Shown here: positions 41,495 to 50,155 of the stretch, in pieces
Layout of the letters: each line of letters starts with the position of its first letter
Numbering within the stretch: position 1 is the stretch's first letter
Assembly: GCA_035447605.1 (NCBI GenBank)
Contig: DAOTHJ010000002.1
Location: forward strand, 124,001 to 188,000
DNA from: UMGS1668 sp035447605
Lineage (GTDB): Bacteria > Bacillota > Clostridia > Oscillospirales > Ruminococcaceae
Reading direction: 5' to 3'
Length of the DNA stretch: 64,000 nt
Made by a program: the position numbers and the translations under genes
Notes under the pieces: generated by a model
Databases searched by the model: none
Told to the model about the DNA's origin: nothing
What the model saw: only the letters and a program-made list of their open reading frames with translations

Positions 41495-42049
41495 ATGCTT
41501 TTCGGCAAGAAAAAACGCCCTGCGGAGACGGCACAGATGAACGGCTACACGCTGGTCCGGTCGGACCGGAAGACACTGGAGGTTTCCGTGCGGAACGGCC
41601 CGGAGCTGGTGGTTCGCGCGCCCAGAAAAATGCCACTTGGGCAGATTGAGGACTTCATGGAACGGCGCAGAGACTGGATTGAAGCCCATATGGCAGCCCG
41701 CGCGGAGAGGCAGAAGACGGAGAAAACGATCCTCCCGGAGGAAGAAAAGGCTCTCCGAGAAGAGGCTATGGCGTATCTTTCGGCCCGGACGGAGTACTTC
41801 GCGACCATCATGGAGGTCCGTCCGGCGGGCGTCAAAATCACTTCCGCAAAGAGCCGCTGGGGGAGCTGTTCGCCGAAGAACGGGATCTGCTATTCGTGGC
41901 GGCTGATGCTGGAATCTCCGGAAGCAATCGATTATGTCGTCGTGCACGAGCTCGCCCATATCCGGCACAAGGATCACGGCGAGGGATTTCACCGGTTTGT
42001 CGCCTCTGTGCTGCCGGATTGGAAGCGGCGGGAGAAACTGCTGAGATAG
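41495..42049 (+). CDS. YgjP-like (DUF45, M48-type) metallopeptidase
   Basis: A 184-residue protein with His151-Glu-Leu-Ala-His155 and a third likely ligand, His166, in HGEGFH; KSRWGSCSPKNGICYSWRLML just before it is the SprT/YgjP hallmark. The N-terminal part (LVVRAPRKMPLGQIEDFMERRRDWI) is the usual YgjP helix region. Members are annotated as metal-dependent peptidases; some DUF45 proteins act with type I restriction systems, none of which is here. I start at ATG 41495, after GGAGGAGGAAGA. The gene is followed by a strong bidirectional terminator. Confidence 0.9.
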   Translation: MLFGKKKRPAETAQMNGYTLVRSDRKTLEVSVRNGPELVVRAPRKMPLGQIEDFMERRRDWIEAHMAARAERQKTEKTILPEEEKALREEAMAYLSARTEYFATIMEVRPAGVKITSAKSRWGSCSPKNGICYSWRLMLESPEAIDYVVVHELAHIRHKDHGEGFHRFVASVLPDWKRREKLLR

Positions 42050-42086
42050 AAAAAGGCCGCGATTCAAGACGATAAACAAAGAAAAT

Positions 42087-42127
42087 AAAAAGCGGGACGG
42101 GAATCTAACTCCGTTCCGCTTTTTTTT
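42087..42127. terminator. Bidirectional terminator between convergent genes
   Basis: AAAAAGCGGGACGG (from 42087) pairs with CCGTTCCGCTTTTT (42111-42124), one mismatch, ten-base loop, T-runs on both strands. Confidence 0.85.
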
Positions 42128-42142
42128 CATTTTGCGGAAACC

Positions 42143-42811
42143 TTACAACAGCTCAAGCTGAAAATATTCTTTTAAAGCCCGGATTTCTCCAGTCTGATAG
42201 GAGACGGGTACGTGAAACGAAGGCCCGTCCACCACCGCGGTATGGAATTCTCCGGCCTCGGCGGAGGGATCGACGCCGCGGGTCAGAAGCTCTTCGACAT
42301 AGGCGCCGTCGAAAAAACGGCCGAGATCCGCTTTTGTCATGCCCATCTTTGTGTTGACGCAGACGACGACGGCGGAGAAGCCCTGCCGTACGAATTCGCG
42401 GGCCTCCTCCACATGGTCCATCTGCCAGAGCGGCGCGTAAAAATCCAGCTCAGCGTTGCCCGAGACGCGCTCGTGCCAGCAGTTTTCTTCCGGCACATCG
42501 AGATCACCCGTGAGCAAAGCCTCCGCGCCGAGGGCCTTATATTCCCGCAGCAGGCCGGTAAAGACTTCCCCGTAGCCCTCCCATGAGGCGTGGCCGAAGC
42601 GGATGGGCAGCCCCATCGCCTCCGCCTGTTTCCGGATAAAACTCTCGGAGAGGCCGTGGGCCCCGCTGCGGCCGTCCTCATTAAACATGGAAACGAGGCC
42701 GAGCACATGGCCGGCCTGCTCGGCTTTATAGATGGCCAAGGCGCTGTCCTTGCCGCCGCTGAACGAGGCGGCGAAGATCTCTCCGGAGGGGAGCATGTTC
42801 CACGACTTCAT
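42143..42811 (-). CDS. Dph6-like ATP pyrophosphatase (DUF71/MJ0570 family)
   Basis: A 222-residue adenine-nucleotide alpha-hydrolase. The PP-loop Ser18-Gly-Gly-Lys-Asp-Ser23 is near the N-terminus; the second half has LLTGDLDVPEENCWHERVS and FSAVVVCVNTKMGM, then GEFHTAVVDGPSF, the family signature. In eukaryotes and archaea relatives amidate diphthine, but bacteria lack diphthamide, so the substrate here is another compound; a link to B12-related metabolism has been suggested for bacterial members. GAGGGGATC precedes ATG 42811. It is a single gene between two gaps. Confidence 0.88.
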   Translation of the reverse strand: MKSWNMLPSGEIFAASFSGGKDSALAIYKAEQAGHVLGLVSMFNEDGRSGAHGLSESFIRKQAEAMGLPIRFGHASWEGYGEVFTGLLREYKALGAEALLTGDLDVPEENCWHERVSGNAELDFYAPLWQMDHVEEAREFVRQGFSAVVVCVNTKMGMTKADLGRFFDGAYVEELLTRGVDPSAEAGEFHTAVVDGPSFHVPVSYQTGEIRALKEYFQLELL

Positions 42812-43052
42812 TTTTGATCCCCCTCAATACAAGTTGTCGGCCCGGGAGTGTGCTCATCCACCGCCAAAAAGCAGAGACACGAGAAGGGCAAGTTCCGGAA
42901 GAGCCGGCCGAATCTCCATTTCTCCGCACCAGGCGAGGTGATGGCGAATCATAGAAAGCCTATCTGCCGGAAAACCACGTTCCGAAGCAGCACACTTCGA
43001 TATGGCTTCTTCGTTTGAGCCTGTGGTGCGGCAGGAGAATGCGAAACGGGAG

Positions 43053-43973
43053 TCAGAGAACGGGTAGTTCCTCGACGGATTCTTTTTTCTGCGCAACCTG
43101 AATCAGCAGAATGGCCGCGAACATCAGCACGCAGCCGGCCGCCTCGCGGAGAGTCGGGATCTGATGAAGGATCAGCATGCCGCCGAGCAGCGCAAAGACC
43201 GACTCGAAGCTCATCAGCAAGGAGGCGATGCTCGGATCGGTGCGCTTCTGGCCGTAAATTTGCAGGGTGAACCCAAGGCCGCCGGAGAGAAAACCGGAAT
43301 AACACAGTGGTAGGGCGGCACTGGCAAGGCCCGAAAAAGAGAACGGCTCGGAGAAGAAGGCAATTCCGGTTGCCAGCACGCCGCAGATCCAGAACTGGAT
43401 GCAGGAGAGCTTGGCTCCATCAAATTCCGGCGCGAAATGGTCCACCATCAGGATGTGGCCGGCATAGGCGAAGGCGCCGAGCAGCACGAAGAAGTCGCCC
43501 TTTCCAAGAGCAAGAGATTCCGTCACGCAGAGCAGATAGAGCCCCGCCAGCGCGAGGACTACGGAAAACCAGATATGTTTCGGCAGCTTTTTCCCGAGCA
43601 GCAGGCTTGCAAACGGTACGACGATCATGTAAAGCACCGTGATGAAGCTTGCCTTGCCGACCGTGGTCATGCTCAGGCCATATTGCTGGAGGCTGGAGGC
43701 CACCGTCAGCATCAGGCCGCAGAGAATGCCGGCCTTCCGGAATCTTTTTTTCTGCGCCGGAGAGTCCGGTATAAATTCACCGCGCTTCTTCCGGACCCCA
43801 TCCATCACGAAGCAGTATCCCGTCAGCGCCGCCGCCGCCAAAAAACTGCGCAGGCCGTTAAAAAGAAACGGCCCCACATAGTCCATGCCGACGGTCTGCG
43901 CGACAAAGGACATGCCCCAGATCATGGCCGCCGTCAGCAGCATGACCGTTCCGATTGTTTTTTCTCTTTTCAT
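43053..43973 (-). CDS. EamA/DMT-superfamily transporter
   Basis: A 306-residue membrane protein with ten predicted helices in two EamA halves: MIWGMSFVAQTVGMDYVGPFLFNGLRSFLAA starts the first (written here in parts: MIWGMSFVAQ, GPFLFNGLRS), and LCYSGFLSGGLGFTLQIYGQ with SLLMSFESVFALLGG the second. Such proteins export or import metabolites; specificity cannot be told. I start at ATG 43973 with GGTTGGAAG upstream; ATG 43988 is possible. The 240 bases between it and the Dph6-like gene hold nothing recognisable. Confidence 0.88.
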   Translation of the reverse strand: MKREKTIGTVMLLTAAMIWGMSFVAQTVGMDYVGPFLFNGLRSFLAAAALTGYCFVMDGVRKKRGEFIPDSPAQKKRFRKAGILCGLMLTVASSLQQYGLSMTTVGKASFITVLYMIVVPFASLLLGKKLPKHIWFSVVLALAGLYLLCVTESLALGKGDFFVLLGAFAYAGHILMVDHFAPEFDGAKLSCIQFWICGVLATGIAFFSEPFSFSGLASAALPLCYSGFLSGGLGFTLQIYGQKRTDPSIASLLMSFESVFALLGGMLILHQIPTLREAAGCVLMFAAILLIQVAQKKESVEELPVL

Positions 43974-43988
43974 CTTCCAACCCCACAT

Positions 43989-44337
43989 TCAATGCTATTC
44001 ATTCTACACGCGGGGAAGAAAAAATGCAAAGCTTTTTTAGAATAAAGTCGAATTATGGGGAATGAAAGAAACCTCGGTCTTTCTATTTAAAGTAATTTTA
44101 CCTAAAAGCAGGTTGACTTTGTGGGAATTATGTAGTACTTTTAGAGAGGATAATTCCGTCCCGGGCGGAAGAATTTTTTCTGCCGTTTAAGGAAGAGAAT
44201 TTCCTCTGCTTCGTTTTCGGCCTGACCGTATTTCCGGCGGAGAGGGAGGATCGCGGGGGATCTGGTTGTGCCAAGGGAAAAGGGGCAAGATGGGGCCAGC
44301 CCCCCGATTTTTAAGAAAGTGAAAGGAGTGTTTGGTT
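43989..44337 (+). other. Intergenic region and eutB leader
   Basis: No gene is supported. A good promoter lies at 44113-44141. The roughly 190-base leader behind it contains GGCGGAAGAA/TTTTCTGCC around 44165-44190 and a short GGGG-CCAG-CCCC hairpin (about 44293-44304) followed by a T-rich stretch. I looked for a cobalamin riboswitch and for EutV-type twin ANTAR hairpins and could support neither. Confidence 0.5.
44113..44141 (+). promoter_or_regulatory. Putative eutBC promoter
   Basis: TTGACT (44113-44118), 17 bases, TACTTT (44136-44141). Confidence 0.6.
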
Positions 44338-45705
44338 TTGAAACTGAAAACCAGGCTTAACGGAAAAACATTTGAATTCCGTGATGTCAAGGATGTTTTA
44401 GCCAAAGCAAACGAACCGAAGTCTGCCGACAGATTTCAGGGAATCGCCGCTGAGACTGTCACGGAGAGAATCGCTGCCAAAGTCGTCCTCTCCAATCTGA
44501 CCGTCGGCGATATCACTGAGAATCCTGTGGTCCCGTACGAAAAGGACGAGGTCACCAGAGTGGAACTTGACGCGCTGAACCACCGCATCTATGACCGTTT
44601 TAAAAACATGACCATCGGCGAGCTTCGCGAGTGGATCATGAACAGCCATACCACCGCGGATGATCTCTATCGCGCCAGCTTTGCTTTCAACGGCGAGACC
44701 GTCGCCGCCGTCGCAAAGATCTGTTCCACCAGCGATCTGATTTATGGTTCCAGCAAGGCTTCCAATCCGACCCGCTGCATCACGCAGATCGGGCTTCCGG
44801 GCACTCTGAGCTACCGCTGCCAGACCAACTCCACCACCGACGACGTCGAATCCATTCTTCTCGGCGTCATGGAAGGTATCAGCTATGGTTCCGGCGACGC
44901 CTGCATCGGCATTAACCCGGTGGAAGATACCGTCGAGACCACGCGCCGCATTGCCGACGGTCTGTGGGCTTTCATGCAGGATTGGAAAATCCCGACCCAG
45001 CTGACGGTTCTTTCCCATGTCACCACGCAGATGCAGTCCGTCCGCGAGGGCGCTCCGCTGTGCATGTTCTTCCAGTCCATCGCCGGCACTCAGGCTGCCT
45101 GCGACGATTTCGGCGTTTCCCGCGATCTGCTTCTTGAGGCCTACGACCTTGCCGCCCACGAATGCTACGGCACCGGCCCGAACCGCCTTTATTTTGAAAC
45201 CGGACAAGGTTCCGAGGTTTCCATCGGCGCCGACGAAGGCGCGGATGAGATGACGCTGGAAGGCCGTACATACGGATTTGCCCGCTTCTTCCGCCCGTTC
45301 ATGACGAACAACGTTTCCGGCTTTATCGGCCCGGAGACCATTTACGACGGCAGAGAGATGATCCGTGCCAACCTCGAAGATCATTTCATGGCCAAGATCA
45401 TCGGTCTTCCGATGGGCATGGCCCCTTGCTATACCAACCACACCGGCATCGACCAGAACGATCAGGAGATCGCCTGCCTGCTGCTCAACGAAGCGAACTG
45501 CAACTACTACATGGGCGTTCCGATGGGCGACGACGTCATGCTCTCCTATCAGGACGTGTCCTTCCACGACGACGCCACGATGCGTGAGCTGAGCCACAGA
45601 AAACCCGCTCCTGAATTCCACAAATGGGCGATGAATCTTGGAATTATGGACGCTGACGGCTGTCTGACCGATATTGCCGGCAACGCTGCCATCTTCTTTA
45701 AATAA
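44338..45705 (+). CDS. eutB: Ethanolamine ammonia-lyase large subunit
   Basis: A 455-residue catalytic subunit of the adenosylcobalamin-dependent enzyme that splits ethanolamine into acetaldehyde and ammonia. Diagnostic stretches are NPVEDTVETTRRIADGLW, YFETGQGSEVSIGADEGADEMTLEGR (in parts), the ARFFRPFMTNNVSGFIGPETIY region and CYTNHTGIDQNDQEIACLLL. Length equals the family norm (about 453). I start at TTG 44338, nine bases after AGGAG; TTG 44332 is too close to that site. eutC follows after 20 bases. No microcompartment, eutA or eutE-type gene is in the window. Confidence 0.96.
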   Translation: MKLKTRLNGKTFEFRDVKDVLAKANEPKSADRFQGIAAETVTERIAAKVVLSNLTVGDITENPVVPYEKDEVTRVELDALNHRIYDRFKNMTIGELREWIMNSHTTADDLYRASFAFNGETVAAVAKICSTSDLIYGSSKASNPTRCITQIGLPGTLSYRCQTNSTTDDVESILLGVMEGISYGSGDACIGINPVEDTVETTRRIADGLWAFMQDWKIPTQLTVLSHVTTQMQSVREGAPLCMFFQSIAGTQAACDDFGVSRDLLLEAYDLAAHECYGTGPNRLYFETGQGSEVSIGADEGADEMTLEGRTYGFARFFRPFMTNNVSGFIGPETIYDGREMIRANLEDHFMAKIIGLPMGMAPCYTNHTGIDQNDQEIACLLLNEANCNYYMGVPMGDDVMLSYQDVSFHDDATMRELSHRKPAPEFHKWAMNLGIMDADGCLTDIAGNAAIFFK

Positions 45706-45725
45706 GGAAAGGAGGCTGCTAAAAA

Positions 45726-46586
45726 ATGACTGAAACTGAGCTTATGGAAATCGTGAAAAAGGCCGTTGCCCAGGTATGCGGCGCAAATGAAGCGGTACCC
45801 GGCAAATGTGTCCCTGGCGGAGAAGTTCCGGATCTGTCTGCGGTTGACCTCCAGAAACTTCTTCTTATCCCGAATCTTACGCCCGAGCAGGCCGCGGAAT
45901 ATCTCCGCATGAAAGCCCGCACGGCTGCCCGTCTTGGTGTCTGGAGATCCGGCCCCCGTCCGATGACCCAGACCCTTCTCCGCTTCCGTGCCGACCATGC
46001 CTGCGCGATGGATGCCGTTTTTGACGACGTTCACGAGGAAGTTCTCGAGAGAAACCATCTTAAAACGTATCAGACTTCCTGCAAGAGCAAGGATGAATAT
46101 CTGACCCGCCCGGATCTTGGCCGTATTTTCGACGACGATATGGCCGCCGAGATCAAAAAGGAATGCACGAGTGATCCGGATGTCCAGATTTTTGTTTCGG
46201 ACGGCCTTTCTTCCACCGCGGTGGAAGCCAATATCGACGAAGTACTTCCGGCCATTTTAAACGGCCTGAAGAGCAGCGGCCTGAAGATCGGGACCCCGTT
46301 CTTCGTCAAATACGGCCGTGTCGGCGCAGAGGATTCCATCGCCAAGATTTTGAATGCGAAGGTCACCGTCGTTCTTCTCGGCGAGAGACCCGGACTTGCT
46401 TCTGCCGAATCCCTCTCCGCTTACTGTGTCTACGGCGGCTATCCGGGTATCCCGGAGGCCAACCGTACCGTCGTCTCCAACATCCATAAAGCCGGAACTC
46501 CTCCGGTTGAAGCCGGCGCGTTTATCGCCGAGCTCTGCCAGAAGATGTACCAGAAAAAGGCTTCCGGCCTGGATCTCAAAGACTGA
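45726..46586 (+). CDS. eutC: Ethanolamine ammonia-lyase small subunit
   Basis: A 286-residue partner of EutB that helps bind adenosylcobalamin. The N-terminal 55 residues are a helical, variable region; the core begins with TAARLGVWRSGPRPMTQTLLRFRADHACAMDAVF (quoted in parts: ARLGVWRSGPRP, LLRFRADHACA) and ends with AESLSAYCVYGGYPGIPEANRTVVSNIHKAGTPPVEAG, both typical. GGAAAGGAGGCTG precedes ATG 45726. A perfect terminator follows at 46602-46634, so eutB-eutC is a two-gene operon. Confidence 0.96.
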   Translation: MTETELMEIVKKAVAQVCGANEAVPGKCVPGGEVPDLSAVDLQKLLLIPNLTPEQAAEYLRMKARTAARLGVWRSGPRPMTQTLLRFRADHACAMDAVFDDVHEEVLERNHLKTYQTSCKSKDEYLTRPDLGRIFDDDMAAEIKKECTSDPDVQIFVSDGLSSTAVEANIDEVLPAILNGLKSSGLKIGTPFFVKYGRVGAEDSIAKILNAKVTVVLLGERPGLASAESLSAYCVYGGYPGIPEANRTVVSNIHKAGTPPVEAGAFIAELCQKMYQKKASGLDLKD

Positions 46587-46601
46587 TCGGATCATAACCG
46601 C

Positions 46602-46634
46602 AAAAAAGCCTCTCCGTTATGGAGAGGCTTTTTT
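46602..46634 (+). terminator. eutBC terminator
   Basis: GCCTCTCC (46608-46615) pairs with GGAGAGGC (46621-46628), five-base loop, six T residues after and six A residues before; works on both strands. Confidence 0.92.
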
Positions 46635-46902
46635 ATATGTCGAAATGTTTCGGGACGCGCCGGCCGAGTGGAGGTTTCCTTGGCCGCAGCCGGGAAAGGG
46701 TTCAGACACAAATGAGCTTTTCCGTCTGAATGCCGGCGGATGTTTTTGCTCGAATAAAAGATGCTCCGAAAAAAGGACTCTTTTTGCAGAGAACCTGTTG
46801 TAACATGGCGGGTAAGGCTGCGGGCCGCCGCCGATCGGTTGGAGTTTCGCAGGCGGTTTTCCGCATGTTAAGCGGCAGGCCGACGGAAATCCATGCCGGG
46901 GC
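46635..46902. other. Intergenic region between eutC and ylmH
   Basis: I see no gene, promoter or known RNA here. The sequence separates the convergent eutBC and eutP-ylmH units, each ended by its own terminator. Confidence 0.5.
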
Positions 46903-46928
46903 ATAAAAGATGCCGGTTTGGCCGGCAT
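46903..46928 (-). terminator. Terminator of the eutP-ylmH unit
   Basis: On the minus strand ATGCCGG (46928-46922) pairs with CCGGCAT (46916-46910), five-base loop, then CTTTTA. Confidence 0.65.
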
Positions 46929-46929
46929 T

Positions 46930-47682
46930 TTATTTATACAATTTAATAAGGGCGCGCAGGCGGCCTTTTTTTGTCTCGCTCCGAATTCCGTCAAAGAGAA
47001 AGCGCCCTTTTCCGCGGACGGAGATGATCGCGCCCTCCTGCGGATGAAAATCCGTTTTGAGCACGGCCGCTCCGTTGATGAGCACGAGCTCCCGCTCAAT
47101 GAGCACGGCGCTTTCGCTGCGGGAGAGCTTAAAGACCGCCGAGATCAGCGAGTCGAGCCGTGGCGAGGAGACGACAATCTCTGCCTCCTCCGGCTGGGGA
47201 AACGCCTCCTCCGGAATTTCTTCCGTGAGCCGGCAGCGGACGGAGGTATGCCGGATCTCCCGGAGGTTTTCCATGAGGTAATCCGCCGCGGAACGCAGGC
47301 AGAACACATAGGCGCGGTTTCCGGCGGTCAGGATGTCTCCGGTCAGGCCGCGCCGGATGCCGAGGGACATCAGCGCGCCGAGGCAGTCCCGGTGCGCGAG
47401 TGGCTCCGCGAAGCGCTCGGAGACGGGGAAAATCTCCAGACAGACGACCGGCCGCTCTTCTCCGGCAAACCATTCCGGCTCGCCGAAGCAGGCGACCTTC
47501 CGTTCCGCGCCTTCGTAGCCACCGTCCAGAAAGAATCCGGAGGGCAGGGAACGGGAGAGCCGGGCAAGCTCCTCCTGTTCCGCCAGCGTCAGGAATTCGC
47601 TGTGCTGGGGAATTTCCCGGGAAAAAGCCCGCTCGGCGAGCTCTTGCCATCTTTTTTCTTCAAAATGATTGTCGTTTGTCAT
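46930..47682 (-). CDS. ylmH: YlmH-type S4-domain RNA-binding protein
   Basis: A 250-residue protein of the YlmH family, an S4-like RNA-binding protein implicated in cell division and in rescue of stalled ribosomes in Firmicutes. Features are TLAEQEELARLSRSLPSGFFLDGGYEGAERKVACF (in parts), RDCLGALMSLGIRRGLTGDIL, RLDSLISAVFKLSRSESAVLIE, the S4 core, and GRFLFDGIRSETKKGRLRALIKLYK. The usual ylm/divIVA neighbours are absent; here it follows an eutP-like gene by five bases. ATG 47682 is chosen because earlier in-frame codons lie inside the upstream gene. Confidence 0.92.
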   Translation of the reverse strand: MTNDNHFEEKRWQELAERAFSREIPQHSEFLTLAEQEELARLSRSLPSGFFLDGGYEGAERKVACFGEPEWFAGEERPVVCLEIFPVSERFAEPLAHRDCLGALMSLGIRRGLTGDILTAGNRAYVFCLRSAADYLMENLREIRHTSVRCRLTEEIPEEAFPQPEEAEIVVSSPRLDSLISAVFKLSRSESAVLIERELVLINGAAVLKTDFHPQEGAIISVRGKGRFLFDGIRSETKKGRLRALIKLYK

Positions 47683-47687
47683 ATCGT

Positions 47688-48260
47688 TCAATAATCGTCG
47701 AGGTCGATGGTGTTGATGAGGTCGATCAGCTCCCCGAGGCCGCGCCCGGTGACGGAGCTCGTGACGACGATGTGCCTTGCGCCGGCGTTTTCGAGAAACG
47801 TGATCGCCTGAGAGGGGTCGCAATCCTCGGTGTCAGCCTTGGTGACGATGCCGATGACCGGCCGGGCAAAGGACATGGAAAACATCTGCGGCAGGCGGCA
47901 GACGTCGTTTCCGACGTCATGGCAGAAGCAGACGATGTCGGCGTCGTAGGCCGGGCAGATCGCGGCGCCGCGGCTGAAAAACGGCGTATCGGTGTATTCG
48001 CCGGGGGTGTCGATGACGTCGGCATATGCTTCGATGGTCTGCGTCTTGTGGTAGGACATGTCCTGATGGTGCAGGCGGCGGATCAGCGTCGTCTTCCCGC
48101 AGCGGGAGCGTCCGACCAGAATGATTTTTCGCCCCTCTATCTTTTTATCGATGTCGAGAATCCGGTGAAACGCCTCCTCCGGGATGCCGTTTTTCATCAA
48201 ATCGTCGTTTTCGAGAATAGACTCATCTGTTTCCTCAAGATTTTTTTTATCTTCCGCCAT
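47688..48260 (-). CDS. eutP: EutP/PduV-type small GTPase
   Basis: A 190-residue P-loop protein of the EutP/PduV family. Walker A is Gly50-Arg-Ser-Arg-Cys-Gly-Lys-Thr57; VIDTPGEYTD gives the G3 region, VTKAD the G4 and TSSVTGRGL the G5. EutP has been described as an acetate kinase in Salmonella, and PduV is associated with microcompartments. A 40-residue acidic N-terminal extension (EDKKNLEETDESILENDD) precedes the domain. I start at ATG 48260; an upstream in-frame ATG at 48287 is possible. It is convergent with eutBC, and the pairing supports a shared ethanolamine role. Confidence 0.85.
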   Translation of the reverse strand: MAEDKKNLEETDESILENDDLMKNGIPEEAFHRILDIDKKIEGRKIILVGRSRCGKTTLIRRLHHQDMSYHKTQTIEAYADVIDTPGEYTDTPFFSRGAAICPAYDADIVCFCHDVGNDVCRLPQMFSMSFARPVIGIVTKADTEDCDPSQAITFLENAGARHIVVTSSVTGRGLGELIDLINTIDLDDY

Positions 48261-48415
48261 TGTTTCACCGCCACAGAAAAATTTCACACACTTGTCTTAT
48301 TTTATCCCGGAAAAAGCGGAAAGTCAACGAAACGCCTTCACACTTCTCCGTAAAAAATTTATGTGAAAGGAGATTAGCGGACAGCCTTTTTTATAAACAA
48401 AAATATGATATTCTG

Positions 48416-48457
48416 AAAAAGCTTTTCCACGGAAATTTGCTTCCGGGGAAAAGCTTT
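48416..48457 (-). terminator. Terminator of the ABC-F gene
   Basis: On the minus strand AAAGCTTTTCC (48457-48447) pairs perfectly with GGAAAAGCTTT (48428-48418), with a further CGGAA/TTCCG pair inside, then T residues. Confidence 0.9.
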
Positions 48458-48478
48458 CACGAAATCGAGTAAACGAAT

Positions 48479-49966
48479 TTACAATTGCACGGTCTTTGTC
48501 GCCACGTTTTGACAAAATTCGCGGTCATGTTCCACAAACAGAATCGTGGGTTTGCAGGTAAGCAGCAGGTCCTCGATCTGGATGCGGGAGAGGACGTCGA
48601 TATAGTTGAGCGGTTCGTCCCAGATAAGCAGGTGCGCCTTTTCGCAGAGGCTTTTGGCGATCAGCACCTTTTTCTTCTGACCGAAGCTGAAATCACGCAA
48701 GTCTTTCTCAAACTGCGCCCTCGAAAAATCGAGTTTGCGCAGAATCGTTTTAAACAGGCTCTCGTCGATCTGCTCCTCGGCGGCGTAATCGGAAAGGTTT
48801 CCGTCGAGGAACGACGGGTCCTGCGGCACATACGAGATTTTAAGGCCGCTGCCGATCAGGAGTTTGCCGGTATAGGCCAGATTCTTCCCGCAGATCAGCT
48901 TGAGAATGCTGGATTTGCCCGATCCGTTTTTGCCGCAGAGAGCGACCCGGTCGCCGCGTTCGACCGTGAAGCCGACGTCCCGGCAGGCCTCCTTTTCTCC
49001 ATAAAAGATTGAGACGCCCTCCAGCGAGAGAAGACGGGTTGTATGGTAGGCGAGCTGCGTGACTTTAAGCTCCTCGGCGCTCTCAAGGTTTTTGAGCAGC
49101 TTCGATTTTTCCTCAACCGCCGTCTGCTGCCGGGTTTCGATTGCCTTGGCCCGCTTCATCATCTTCTTGGCCTTCGCGCCCTGAAGGGGGCGCCTTCCGA
49201 GGGATTTCTCCGTGCGTGCCGGGTCGAAGCCGATTTTGCGCTGCTCCGCCGAATCGGACCACGCGGCCTTCTCCCTCGCGGTCTTTTCGAGCCGGCGGAT
49301 GTCCTTTTTGAGCTTCTCATTTTCCGAGAGCTCAAAATGATCCTGCCGTTCCTTGTTGGCAAGCCATGAGGAGAAGTTGCCGCGCTGAATCTCGATATTG
49401 GTTTTGTTGATGGAGAGGATGTGGTCGATGCAGCCGTCGAGGAAGGCCCGGTCGTGAGAGACCACAATGAAACCCTCCTTGCCGTTCAGATAACGGCTGA
49501 CAATCTCCCGCCCGTGCATGTCGAGATGGTTCGTCGGCTCGTCGATCAGCAGAAAGCGGTTTTCCTTTAAAAAGAGCGCCGCAAGCAGCACCTTCGTCTG
49601 CTCGCCGTTCGAGAGCGTACCGAACGGGCGGTACAGTACCTCCTCGCCGAGCTCCAGCAGGGAAAGTTCCCGCATAAGCTCCCAGCGGGGCAGACTGCCG
49701 TCGATATCCTCCACGGCGCCGAGGGCGTCTTTGCTCTTATCCGTGACCTCGAAAGGGAAGTATTCAAAGGCGACGGAGGCCGAAATGGTACCATGGTAGG
49801 GGTATTTGCCGAGCAGCAGGTTCAGAAACGTCGTCTTGCCTCTGCCGTTTCTGCCCGTAAAGCCGAGCTTCCAATCGGTGTCGATCTGAAAGCTGACGTT
49901 TTCAAAAATATTGTCGTAACTGCCCTCATAGGCAAACGTGAGATTGGAAATGTCGATCAGTGACAT
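48479..49966 (-). CDS. Lsa/CplR-like ABC-F ribosomal protection protein
   Basis: A 495-residue protein with two ABC domains and no membrane part. Domain 1: GFTGRNGRGKTT, LSNGEQTKVLL, LLIDEPTNHLD. The long interdomain linker (about residues 195-300, highly charged helices) reaches the ribosomal P-site or peptidyl transferase region in ABC-F proteins. Domain 2: CGKNGSGKSS, FSFGQKKKVLI, LLIWDEPLNYID. The N-terminus (LTFAYEGSYDNIFENVSFQI) resembles the CplR/Lsa branch, which protects against lincosamides, streptogramin A and pleuromutilins. GGAGGACAC precedes ATG 49966. Expression is probably inducible through the leader. Confidence 0.92.
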   Translation of the reverse strand: MSLIDISNLTFAYEGSYDNIFENVSFQIDTDWKLGFTGRNGRGKTTFLNLLLGKYPYHGTISASVAFEYFPFEVTDKSKDALGAVEDIDGSLPRWELMRELSLLELGEEVLYRPFGTLSNGEQTKVLLAALFLKENRFLLIDEPTNHLDMHGREIVSRYLNGKEGFIVVSHDRAFLDGCIDHILSINKTNIEIQRGNFSSWLANKERQDHFELSENEKLKKDIRRLEKTAREKAAWSDSAEQRKIGFDPARTEKSLGRRPLQGAKAKKMMKRAKAIETRQQTAVEEKSKLLKNLESAEELKVTQLAYHTTRLLSLEGVSIFYGEKEACRDVGFTVERGDRVALCGKNGSGKSSILKLICGKNLAYTGKLLIGSGLKISYVPQDPSFLDGNLSDYAAEEQIDESLFKTILRKLDFSRAQFEKDLRDFSFGQKKKVLIAKSLCEKAHLLIWDEPLNYIDVLSRIQIEDLLLTCKPTILFVEHDREFCQNVATKTVQL

Positions 49967-49981
49967 GGCCGTGTCCTCCTA

Positions 49982-50020
49982 TAAAAAATAGAGCGGCAGG
50001 AAAGAAAATCCCCGCAGCTC
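49982..50020 (-). terminator. Attenuator terminator in the ABC-F leader
   Basis: On the minus strand GAGC (50020-50017) and GCGGGG pair with TCCTGC and GCTC (49994-49991) in a ten-pair stem with one mismatch; TATTTTTTAT follows and the ribosome binding site of the ABC-F gene begins a few bases later. A terminator between promoter and gene is the hallmark of transcription attenuation. Confidence 0.8.
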
Positions 50021-50155
50021 CAAAACACGTCTATGCCCGCCTAAAACAGGCGGAACAAAGCCATATCGCCGAGTTTCCGGAATCCGCACTTTCCTGCACA
50101 GGCACGACAAACAAAGCGGACGATGCCGCGGTCAAGTTTCGTCATGCCATATGGT

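Noticed and set aside
42854..43096. An 80-codon minus-strand frame between the Dph6-like and EamA genes
   Set aside because: No domain, no ribosome binding site and a partial overlap with the EamA gene end; left as intergenic.
44142..44337. Cobalamin riboswitch before eutB
   Set aside because: No GCCACTG-type B12 box or other conserved core segments could be found in the leader.
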